A stretch of DNA of 64,000 nucleotides from Microbacteriaceae bacterium MWH-Ta3 (GTDB taxonomy: Bacteria; Actinomycetota; Actinomycetes; Actinomycetales; Microbacteriaceae), in the NCBI GenBank assembly GCA_003053925.1, contig QBKD01000001.1:1426001-1490000 (forward strand), read 5' to 3'. Below the pieces are notes generated by a model. It was not told the origin of the DNA. It did no database searches and worked only from the letters and a program-made list of their open reading frames with translations. This document shows positions 58,301 through 64,000 of the stretch, piece by piece. Numbering within the stretch: the stretch's first letter is position 1; every line of letters begins with the position of its first letter. A program made the translations under genes and the position numbers.

Positions 58301-59865
58301 TTGAAGACCTCAAGCAGCTCATCTTCGACCTCAAGCGTTCCAACCCCGCCGCACGAATCCACGTGAAGCTGGTCTCGGAATCGGGTGTCGGCACGGTAGC
58401 CGCCGGTGTGGCCAAGTCCAAGGCCGACGTCATCCTGATCTCGGGTCACGACGGCGGTACCGGCGCAAGCCCGCTGTCGTCGCTGAAGCACGCGGGCACA
58501 CCGTGGGAGCTCGGTTTGGCGGAAGCCCAGCAGACGCTCATGATGAACGACATGCGTGGGCGCATTGTGTTGCAGGTCGATGGCCAGATGAAGACCGGTC
58601 GCGACGTGGTCATCGCAGCACTTCTGGGCGCCGAGGAATACGGTTTTGCCACCGCTCCCATGGTTGTCTCTGGGTGCATCCTGATGCGCGTGTGCCACCT
58701 CGACACCTGTCCGGTCGGTGTTGCCACTCAGAACCCGTTGTTGCGCGAGCGCTACACCGGAAAGCCCGAGTTCGTCGAAACGTTCTTCGAGTACATCGCC
58801 GAGGAAGTGCGTGAAATCCTGGCATCACTGGGCTTCCGCTCTCTCGAGGACGCCATTGGGCAGCGCCAGGTGCTCAACGTGGACCGTGCGGTCAACCACT
58901 GGAAGACCGAAGGCCTCGACCTGAGTGCAATCCTCGAGGGAAATGATTTCCCCGCAAGTTCGCCTCGTTTCAATGTTTCTCAGCAGGACCATGAAATTGA
59001 CGAACACAGCGACCACCGGGTGTTTGCTGTCCTCGGAGACGCTCTCGTCACGGGACAGCCGACGACGATCGAACTCGACATCCACAACACGGACCGCGCT
59101 ATCGGAACCATGTTGGGCCACGAGCTAACGAAGCTTCACGGTGAAAAGGGCCTCGAGCCCGGCACCATTCGCCTGGAACTTAAGGGTGCTGCAGGGCAGT
59201 CACTGGGTGCCTTCGTCCCTCGCGGAATCAGCATTTGCTTGTCCGGCGACGCGAACGACTATGTGGGCAAGGGGCTTTCCGGTGGCCGCGTGTCGGTTCG
59301 TCCGCCCGTCGGTGCCGCCTTCGAAACGAACCGCAACATTATTGCGGGCAACGTCGTCGGTTACGGAGCAACGAGTGGTGAACTGTTCCTCGCGGGAATG
59401 GTGGGGGAGCGATTCCTCGTGCGCAACTCCGGAGCCACCGCAGTCGTAGAGGGCGTGGGCGACCACGCCTTGGAGTACATGACGGGCGGTATCGCGGTAA
59501 TTCTGGGGGAAACCGGTCGCAACGTGGGTGCAGGCATGAGTGGCGGTAACGCCTTTGTGCTGGATCTGCGGAAGGACCTCGTCAACCAGCCTGCTCTCGC
59601 CAGTGGCGAACTCGAACTGCAGGAACTGACGGATGCCGACCGCGCATTGCTCACCGCACTGCTCACAGAGCACGTGTCCGAAACAGGCTCTGCTTATGTG
59701 CAGGGTCTGTTGGATAACGCCGAAGACACCTTCGCACGCATCACCAAGCTGGTTCCTCGTGACTTCGCAGCGGTGACGGCGATTCGCGAACGTGCCCTGA
59801 TTGAAGGACTTGACCCCGACGGCGATGCCGTTTGGCGGCAGATTATGGAGGTCACCGGTGGCTAA
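55312..59865 (+). CDS. gltB: Glutamate synthase (NADPH) large subunit
   Basis: GOGAT large chain, 1517 residues, making two glutamates from glutamine and 2-oxoglutarate. A class II amidotransferase begins at Cys28 (HEKDSCGFAM) after a propeptide that must be removed. A central domain follows, then the FMN/Fe-S synthase domain with GEGGQLPAKKVYPW, SGHDGGTGASP and Fe-S cysteines in CILMRVCHLDTCPVG, and the C-terminal GXGXG helix (GLSGGRVSVRP). ATG 55312 has GAGGAAGGA nine bases upstream. The 108-base gap before it holds no gene. It overlaps gltD by 8 bases. Confidence 0.97.
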   Translation: MALNPFSRFSAIPEASGLYNPEHEKDSCGFAMVATMRGYAGHDIIDTALSSLRNLEHRGAVGSDAGTGDGAGILIQVPDRFFRDVVTFTLPAVGSYAVGMAFLPLDDSERAAEKSAIEAIASTEGLTVLGWRTVPTDPVHLGTLAREVMPAFEQLFVTDATGDRAGIELDRVTFRLRKRAERELGTYFPSLSSRTIVYKGMVTTLQLEPFFPDLSDDRMESTLALVHSRFSTNTFPSWPLAHPFRYVAHNGEINTVRANRNWMRARQSQLASPLLGDLTPLFPIVADGGSDSASFDEVVELLELSGRSLPHAVMMMIPEAWENDSAMDPARRDFYRYHSMLMEPWDGPAALAFSDGSIAGATLDRNGLRPGRFVVTDDGLVVLASEIGVYNVAPERVVRKGRLQPGRMFIVDTVAGRIIEDDEIKSQVASLEPWGTWVDDNQVILEELPEREHIIHTTSSIARRQRTFGYTHEEVRMLIQPMAQNGTEPLGAMGSDTPIAVLSERPRLLFDYFAQQFAQVTNPPLDSIREEVVTSMEVGLGPERNLLTATPEHARQVTIDFPVIDNDELTKIRHLSEDGRSSTQTIRGLYRVDDGVDALEKRLTAMCNEVDVALSMGVHFVILSDRDSNADLAPIPSLLMVSAVHHHLIRQGRRMQTALIVEAGDVREVHHVATLIGFGASAVNPYLAMETAENLVRRGRLDGVTPEKAVKNIIKALGKGVLKTMSKMGISTVASYAGAQAFEAVGLSREFVDTYFSGTTSLLGGITIETIAEENRLRHQQAYGDEPSANPHEILATGGEYQWRREGPPHLFNPETVFKLQHATRTKRYDIFRDYTRAVDEQAERLMTLRGLFGFTSQRAPISIDEVEPISAIIARFSTGAMSLGAISPEMHETLAVAMNRIGGRSNTGEGGESVERLLDPERRSAIKQVASGRFGVTSMYLTHADDIQIKMAQGAKPGEGGQLPAKKVYPWIARTRISTPGVGLISPPPHHDIYSIEDLKQLIFDLKRSNPAARIHVKLVSESGVGTVAAGVAKSKADVILISGHDGGTGASPLSSLKHAGTPWELGLAEAQQTLMMNDMRGRIVLQVDGQMKTGRDVVIAALLGAEEYGFATAPMVVSGCILMRVCHLDTCPVGVATQNPLLRERYTGKPEFVETFFEYIAEEVREILASLGFRSLEDAIGQRQVLNVDRAVNHWKTEGLDLSAILEGNDFPASSPRFNVSQQDHEIDEHSDHRVFAVLGDALVTGQPTTIELDIHNTDRAIGTMLGHELTKLHGEKGLEPGTIRLELKGAAGQSLGAFVPRGISICLSGDANDYVGKGLSGGRVSVRPPVGAAFETNRNIIAGNVVGYGATSGELFLAGMVGERFLVRNSGATAVVEGVGDHALEYMTGGIAVILGETGRNVGAGMSGGNAFVLDLRKDLVNQPALASGELELQELTDADRALLTALLTEHVSETGSAYVQGLLDNAEDTFARITKLVPRDFAAVTAIRERALIEGLDPDGDAVWRQIMEVTGG

Positions 59866-61315
59866 TCCCGAAGGATTCCTGCGTCACACCGAACGTGAAG
59901 TTCCCAAGCGTCGGCCCGTGCCGCTGCGACTCAAGGACTGGAAAGAGGTCTACGAGGAGCGCGAGGCCGGGCAGATTGAACGCCAGGCGGGTCGCTGCAT
60001 GGATTGTGGCGTGCCATTCTGCCACCAGGGCTGCCCCCTGGGCAACCTGATTCCTGAGTGGAATGACCTGGTCTACCGCGATGACTGGAAGGCGGCAATC
60101 GATCGTCTTCACACGACGAATAACTTTCCGGAATTCACGGGCCGCCTGTGCCCTGCTCCGTGCGAATCGTCGTGCGTATTGGGAATCAATCAGCCCGCTG
60201 TCACGATCAAGCAATCGGAGTTGTCGATTATCGACACGGCGTGGGAGCGCGGCTACATCACGCCGGTTACCCCCGACCGTCTGACGGGCAAGACTGTCGC
60301 TATCGTCGGCAGTGGTCCTGCGGGCCTGGCCGCTGCTCAGCAGCTCACTCGAATTGGCCACACGGTCGCAGTTTTTGAACGCGACGAGGCTCCTGGTGGA
60401 CTGCTGCGCTACGGAATCCCCGATTTCAAGATGGAAAAGCACCACATCGACCGCCGCATTGCGCAGATGGAGGAAGAAGGAACGCGCTTCCGCACAGGCG
60501 TCACGGTAGGAGTCGACATCACCTGGGATGAACTTCGCCTGCGGTACGACGCGGTCATAATCGCCACCGGTGCACCGGTGGGTCGCGACCTTCCGATTCC
60601 CGGGCGCAATCTTGCCGGCATTCACTTCGCCATGGAGTATCTCGCGCGCTCCAACCGCGCGGTAGCGGGGGACACCCCAGCAGACTTCATCGATGCCGCA
60701 GGAAAGCATGTTGTCATCCTGGGTGGTGGTGACACCGGAGCGGACTGCATCGGTACCGCCTTGCGTCAGGGCGCGGCAAGCGTCACGACACTCGCGATTG
60801 GTAAGCAACCACCCCATGAGCGGCCCGCCGATCAGCCCTGGCCGATGGACCCCACGCTGTTCGAGGTTCAGAGCGCACACGAAGAGGGCGGCGAGCGCGT
60901 GTATCTTGCCTCCACCGTCGAGTTTGTGGGCGATGAGGCCGGCAATGTCACGGCTCTCACGGTTGCCGAAACCGAATATTTCGAGGGTGGTCGTCGACCT
61001 CTCGCGGGCACTGAAAAGAACATCCCCGCCGACCTCGTGTTTCTTGCGCTCGGTTTCACGGGTGTTGACACCCAGACCGTTGTGCCGCAGGTGGGTCTCG
61101 ACATCACCAAGCGCGGTGTCGTGGAACGCTCGTCGAAGTTCGACACCAACCTTCCCGGCGTCTTTGTCGCCGGTGATGCCGGTCGCGGCGCCTCGCTGAT
61201 TGTCTGGGCCATCGCCGAGGGCCGCGCTGCGGCCGCACGTGCCGATGAGTTCCTCAGCGGCCAGACCAACCTGCCGTCGCCCGTCCGGGCCACGGATACC
61301 CCGATACACTTCTAA
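59858..61315 (+). CDS. gltD: Glutamate synthase (NADPH) small subunit
   Basis: Electron-input subunit of GOGAT, 485 residues. N-terminal Fe-S cysteines are in GRCMDCGVPFCHQGCPLGN and RLCPAPCESSCVLG, the FAD site is VAIVGSGPAGLAAA and the NADPH site VILGGGDTGADC. GTG 59858 (MANPEGFLRHTE) has GGAGGT just upstream inside gltB. The open frame to 59801 shadows gltB. pyk follows after 29 bases. Confidence 0.96.
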   Translation: MANPEGFLRHTEREVPKRRPVPLRLKDWKEVYEEREAGQIERQAGRCMDCGVPFCHQGCPLGNLIPEWNDLVYRDDWKAAIDRLHTTNNFPEFTGRLCPAPCESSCVLGINQPAVTIKQSELSIIDTAWERGYITPVTPDRLTGKTVAIVGSGPAGLAAAQQLTRIGHTVAVFERDEAPGGLLRYGIPDFKMEKHHIDRRIAQMEEEGTRFRTGVTVGVDITWDELRLRYDAVIIATGAPVGRDLPIPGRNLAGIHFAMEYLARSNRAVAGDTPADFIDAAGKHVVILGGGDTGADCIGTALRQGAASVTTLAIGKQPPHERPADQPWPMDPTLFEVQSAHEEGGERVYLASTVEFVGDEAGNVTALTVAETEYFEGGRRPLAGTEKNIPADLVFLALGFTGVDTQTVVPQVGLDITKRGVVERSSKFDTNLPGVFVAGDAGRGASLIVWAIAEGRAAAARADEFLSGQTNLPSPVRATDTPIHF

Positions 61316-61344
61316 CGACCTTTACCACCACCACAAAGGACACA

Positions 61345-62775
61345 ATGAGACGCGCAAAAATCGTTGCCACGCTGGGACCGGCAACAAACACGTATGACAA
61401 CATCAAGGCGATTATCGAGGCGGGCGTCAATGTCGCTCGTATGAACCTCAGCCATGGCAGCCACGCCGTACACGAGGCGGTGTACACGAACATCCGTGCC
61501 GCTGCTGCCGACTTGGGCCAGCCCGTCGCGGTTCTTGTCGACCTCCAGGGCCCGAAAATCCGCCTGGGAAAGTTTGAAAACGGCCCCCACGACCTCGCGG
61601 TTGGTGACATCTTCACCATCACCACCGAGGACATCCTGGGCACCAAGGACATCTGCGGCACCACCTTCAAGGGCTTGCCGCAGGATGTCGCACCCGGTGA
61701 CACGCTGTTGATCGATGACGGCAAGGTGAACATCCGCGTGCTCGACACCGACGGTGTTCGCGTTCGTACCGAGGTCGTCGTACCCGGTCCCGTGTCCGAC
61801 AACAAGGGCATCAACCTGCCTGGTGTCGCTGTCAACGTCCCGGCGTTGAGCGAAAAGGACGAAGACGACTTGCGCTGGGGTATCCGCATTGGTGCGGACT
61901 ACATTGCGCTGTCGTTCGTGCGTAACGCTGCCGACATCGTGCGCGTTCACGAGATCATGGACGAAGAGGGCAAGCGCCTTCCCGTCATCGCCAAAATCGA
62001 GAAGCCTCAGGCTGTTGCGGCATTGGACGAAATCATCGAGGCCTTCGACGGCATCATGGTCGCCCGTGGTGACCTCGGTGTGGAGTTGCCTCTTGAACAG
62101 GTTCCGCTCGTGCAGAAGCGTGCCGTTGAGGCCGCACGTCGCATGGCAAAGCCCGTCATTGTTGCCACTCAGATGCTCGAATCCATGATTCACTCGCCGG
62201 TGCCCACGCGTGCCGAAACCAGTGACGTGGCCAACGCGATTCTTGATGGCGCCGACGCCGTCATGCTGTCGGGCGAGACCAGCGTGGGTGAATTCCCCGT
62301 GATTACGGTCGCGACCATGGCGCGTATTGTCGAGAACACCGAAGAGCACGGCATGGAGCGTATCCCTGCACTGGGAACGAAGCCGCGCACCCAGGGTGGC
62401 GCGCTCACGCTCGCGGCTGCCGAGGTTGCCGACTTTATCGACGCAAAGTACGTCTGCGTGTTCACCGAATCGGGTGACTCACCACGCCGCATGTCGCGCC
62501 TGCGCATTCGTATTCCCATGATTGCCTTTGCGACCGACGAAGCGATTCGTCGTCGTATGAGCCTCACGTGGGGTATCACCTCGTTCCTCGTGGATGAAGT
62601 GACGCACACCGACGCCATGTTCGTTCAGGTCGACGAAGAGCTGCTCGCAGCAGGCTTGGTCGAAAAGGGCGACAAGGTCGTGGTTATTTCGGGCGCTCCC
62701 GTCGGTGTCGTCGGTTCGACCAACGACATTCGCATTCACGTCATTGGCGATGGTCTGAAGACGGTCGGCAAGTAG
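61345..62775 (+). CDS. pyk: Pyruvate kinase
   Basis: Last glycolytic step, 476 residues. MRRAKIVATLGPA, the active site VIAKIEKPQAV, VARGDLGVELP and MLESMIHSPVPTRAE are intact, and a C-terminal allosteric domain is complete. AAAGGA precedes the ATG. A strong terminator follows. Confidence 0.97.
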   Translation: MRRAKIVATLGPATNTYDNIKAIIEAGVNVARMNLSHGSHAVHEAVYTNIRAAAADLGQPVAVLVDLQGPKIRLGKFENGPHDLAVGDIFTITTEDILGTKDICGTTFKGLPQDVAPGDTLLIDDGKVNIRVLDTDGVRVRTEVVVPGPVSDNKGINLPGVAVNVPALSEKDEDDLRWGIRIGADYIALSFVRNAADIVRVHEIMDEEGKRLPVIAKIEKPQAVAALDEIIEAFDGIMVARGDLGVELPLEQVPLVQKRAVEAARRMAKPVIVATQMLESMIHSPVPTRAETSDVANAILDGADAVMLSGETSVGEFPVITVATMARIVENTEEHGMERIPALGTKPRTQGGALTLAAAEVADFIDAKYVCVFTESGDSPRRMSRLRIRIPMIAFATDEAIRRRMSLTWGITSFLVDEVTHTDAMFVQVDEELLAAGLVEKGDKVVVISGAPVGVVGSTNDIRIHVIGDGLKTVGK

Positions 62776-62785
62776 TGAGTGCAGC

Positions 62786-62819
62786 ACAAAGGCCCCCAGG
62801 TATTCCTGGGGGCCTTTGT
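62786..62819. terminator. strong bidirectional terminator between pyk and tRNA-Leu
   Basis: A perfect 15-bp stem (62786-62800 with 62805-62819) with a TATT loop. The arms end in AAA and TTT, so it can act on both pyk and the minus-strand tRNA. Confidence 0.88.
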
Positions 62820-62824
62820 CGTTG

Positions 62825-62907
62825 TGCCGGATGTGGGACTTGAACCCACACGTCCTTCCGGACAAAGCATTTTGAGTGCTCCGCGTCTGCCATTCCGCCA
62901 ATCCGGC
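62825..62907 (-). tRNA. tRNA-Leu (anticodon CAA)
   Basis: An 83-nt class II tRNA with a long variable arm. Acceptor arms GCCGGAT/ATCCGGC pair, the anticodon loop CTCAAAA gives CAA, and the T arm has GTGGGTTCAAGTCCCAC. CCA is not encoded. Confidence 0.96.
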
Positions 62908-62927
62908 AACTTCGTATTACTTTACCG

Positions 62928-62933
62928 TAAGGT
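62928..62933 (+). promoter_or_regulatory. candidate leaderless promoter of pdtaR
   Basis: TAAGGT followed by six bases and the ATG at 62940; no ribosome site is seen before the gene. Confidence 0.45.
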
Positions 62934-62939
62934 ATCGGT

Positions 62940-63539
62940 ATGACCGATTCATCCGAGAAAAAGAGCCGCCGTGTTGTTGTCGCTGAAGACGAAACACTCA
63001 TCCGGATGGATATCGTCGAGGTTTTGCGCGAAGCAGGCTACGACGTTGTGGGCGAGGCAGCAGACGGCGAGGCGGCCGTTGCGCTCGTCACGGAGCTGAA
63101 ACCTGATTTCGTGGTCATGGACGTCAAAATGCCCAAGATGGACGGATTGACCGCGGCGGAAAAAATTGGCAAGGATCGCATCGCTCCCGTTGTAATGCTG
63201 ACGGCGTTTTCGCAGCCCGAGCTTGTGGAACGGGCAGCCGACGCGGGGGCCGTTGCTTACGTGGTGAAGCCGTTTACCCCCGAGCGCCTGTTGCCCGCAA
63301 TCGAGGTCGCCCTCAGCCGCCACCAACAGATCATTGCGCTGGAATCGGAAATCGCGGATCTCTCCGAGCGCCTCGAGACGCGTAAGGTCCTGGATCGCGC
63401 CAAAGGGCTGCTGCAGGACAAGATGAAGCTCACCGAACCCGAAGCTTTCCGTTGGATCCAGAAGGCGTCAATGGACCGCCGCCTGACGATGCACGAGGTC
63501 GCGGCCGCCGTTATCGAGCAGCTGGCTCCGTCTAGCTAA
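62940..63539 (+). CDS. pdtaR: REC-ANTAR response regulator (PdtaR-like antiterminator)
   Basis: A 199-residue regulator. The receiver domain has the acidic pair in VVVAEDE, phosphorylation site Asp61 in VVMDVKMPKMDG and the switch Lys in YVVKPF; a linker coil precedes an ANTAR RNA-binding domain (about 135-195, RKVLDRAKGLLQDKM, EAFRWIQKASM). ANTAR proteins bind paired RNA hairpins to prevent termination. It resembles M. tuberculosis Rv1626/PdtaR; the cognate kinase is not in the window. Its end overlaps the convergent thioesterase by 8 bases. Confidence 0.92.
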   Translation: MTDSSEKKSRRVVVAEDETLIRMDIVEVLREAGYDVVGEAADGEAAVALVTELKPDFVVMDVKMPKMDGLTAAEKIGKDRIAPVVMLTAFSQPELVERAADAGAVAYVVKPFTPERLLPAIEVALSRHQQIIALESEIADLSERLETRKVLDRAKGLLQDKMKLTEPEAFRWIQKASMDRRLTMHEVAAAVIEQLAPSS

Positions 63540-63951
63540 TATCGCGCAGCAGGTTCGTAATTCGAACCGTTGACAGACGGTTTCCGTCGTCGTCCGTAAT
63601 CGCGATTTCGTGGGTGCATAACGTGCGTCCCAGTGAAATTGCGCTACACGTTCCCGTGACGTACCCCGACTTCACACTGCGGCTGTGGCTCGCATTGATT
63701 TCAATTCCCACCGCGAACCGACCGGGACCCGCGTGAATAGCTGCCGACATCGATCCGAGCGATTCGCCCAGCACGACGTGCGCACCTCCGTGCAAAATGC
63801 CCACTACCTGCGTGTTGCCCTCGACGGGCATACGGGCGACGGAGCGCTCGGCCGAAAGTTCAAGGAATTCGATGCCCATTTTCTCGGCCAGACCGCCCGG
63901 CCGACTAAATCGCTCGGCGATTTGCGGGTCCAATTTGTCGAATACTCCCAT
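63532..63951 (-). CDS. PaaI-family hotdog thioesterase
   Basis: A 139-residue hotdog-fold acyl-CoA thioesterase-like protein. The pattern VVGILHGGAHVVLGESLGS with the HGG loop and Glu, and GIEINASHSRSVKSG, match the PaaI/YbdB group. The substrate is unknown. ATG at 63951 has GGAAGGA about 9 bases upstream. It is convergent with pdtaR and divergent from the gene starting at 63992. Confidence 0.88.
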   Translation of the reverse strand: MGVFDKLDPQIAERFSRPGGLAEKMGIEFLELSAERSVARMPVEGNTQVVGILHGGAHVVLGESLGSMSAAIHAGPGRFAVGIEINASHSRSVKSGYVTGTCSAISLGRTLCTHEIAITDDDGNRLSTVRITNLLRDIS

Positions 63952-63979
63952 GACTGCGAATCCTTCCGGCGGGCCTCGA

Positions 63980-63985
63980 TAGGCT
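63980..63985 (+). promoter_or_regulatory. candidate leaderless promoter at the right edge
   Basis: TAGGCT with six bases to GTG 63992, the same hexamer and spacing as before ruvA and aroQ. Confidence 0.45.
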
Positions 63986-63991
63986 GAACGC

Positions 63992-64000
63992 GTGACCGAT
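63992..64000 (+). CDS. start of a truncated gene, possibly polA
   Basis: Only GTG ACC GAT (MTD) is visible before the window ends. In actinobacteria the DNA polymerase I gene often follows the pdtaR-thioesterase pair, so polA is likely. Nothing in these three codons can confirm it. Confidence 0.3.

Noticed and set aside
57286-58698. 470-codon minus-strand open frame opposite gltB
   Set aside because: Shadow of the conserved gltB coding strand; no recognisable motif. The similar frames opposite pdxS (7867-8748), carB (35874-37034), trpB (52374-53528), gltD (59852-61309) and pyk (61312-62349) were rejected for the same reason.
1-64000. Mobile elements, prophage, defence or secondary-metabolite genes
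   Set aside because: No transposase, integrase, restriction, toxin-antitoxin or biosynthetic-cluster signature was found; all larger reading frames belong to core metabolism or information processing.

Overview
The window is a dense, almost fully coding stretch of an actinobacterial chromosome, roughly 58 % GC by eye. The gene order is actinobacterial throughout: thrS-HIT-pdxST-yebC-ruvCAB-yajC-secDF-rel, alaS-ruvX-mltG-aroECKBQ-efp-nusB, and pyrRBC-carAB-pyrF-gmk-rpoZ-coaBC-metK-priA-fmt-rsmB. Very short gene spacing, the trpE-HGxxPAAW-trpCBA-lgt-gltBD-pyk-pdtaR order and a fused mIHF-guanylate kinase suggest a small-genome member of the Microbacteriaceae. That placement is an inference from gene order, not from a phylogeny.

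Layout. 1-1672: a divergent pair, an edge-cut RibD-C/DHFR-like reductase and zapE. 1826-4409: two tandem ammonium transporters. 4491-5007: four tRNA genes, Val(CAC) on the minus strand and Gly(GCC), Cys(GCA), Val(GAC) on the plus strand. 4982-5228: a tandem array of 79-nt units, each repeating the 3' end of tRNA-Val(GAC) including its CCA; this is the most unusual structure in the window. 5315-17619: thrS, an Ap4A-phosphorylase-type HIT gene, PLP synthase pdxST, yebC, ruvCAB, yajC-secDF and rel. 17669-18865: a DUF349 gene on the minus strand. 19022-24075: rarA, rpsD with a structured leader, a 61-residue membrane protein, alaS. 24078-30714: ruvX, mltG, the shikimate genes aroECKBQ, efp, nusB. 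30731-46429: a PyrR-type leader followed by 13 genes in which every junction overlaps or has a gap of 12 bases or less, covering UMP synthesis, Gmk, RNA polymerase omega, CoaBC, MetK, PriA, Fmt and RsmB. 46439-55203: rpe, an FKBP, hisEGFI, trpE, a membrane protein, trpCBA and lgt. 55312-62775: glutamate synthase gltBD and pyk. 62825-64000: tRNA-Leu(CAA), a REC-ANTAR regulator, a hotdog thioesterase and the first three codons of the next gene.

The genes are mostly housekeeping and join nitrogen uptake and assimilation (AmtB, GltBD, CarAB) to nucleotide and amino-acid synthesis (pyr, aro, his, trp). Many genes are translationally coupled through ATGA, GTGA or TAATG overlaps. A recurring layout places a TANNNT -10 hexamer exactly 12 bases upstream of a start codon, which predicts leaderless mRNAs; in several cases the TAG of the hexamer is the stop codon of the upstream gene.

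I see no insertion sequence, integrase, phage gene, CRISPR array, secondary-metabolite cluster or recognisable defence system. The candidates for something undescribed are the tRNA-3'-end array, the second AmtB with Glu replacing the first twin-His, the mIHF-Gmk fusion and the stop-codon-embedded promoters.
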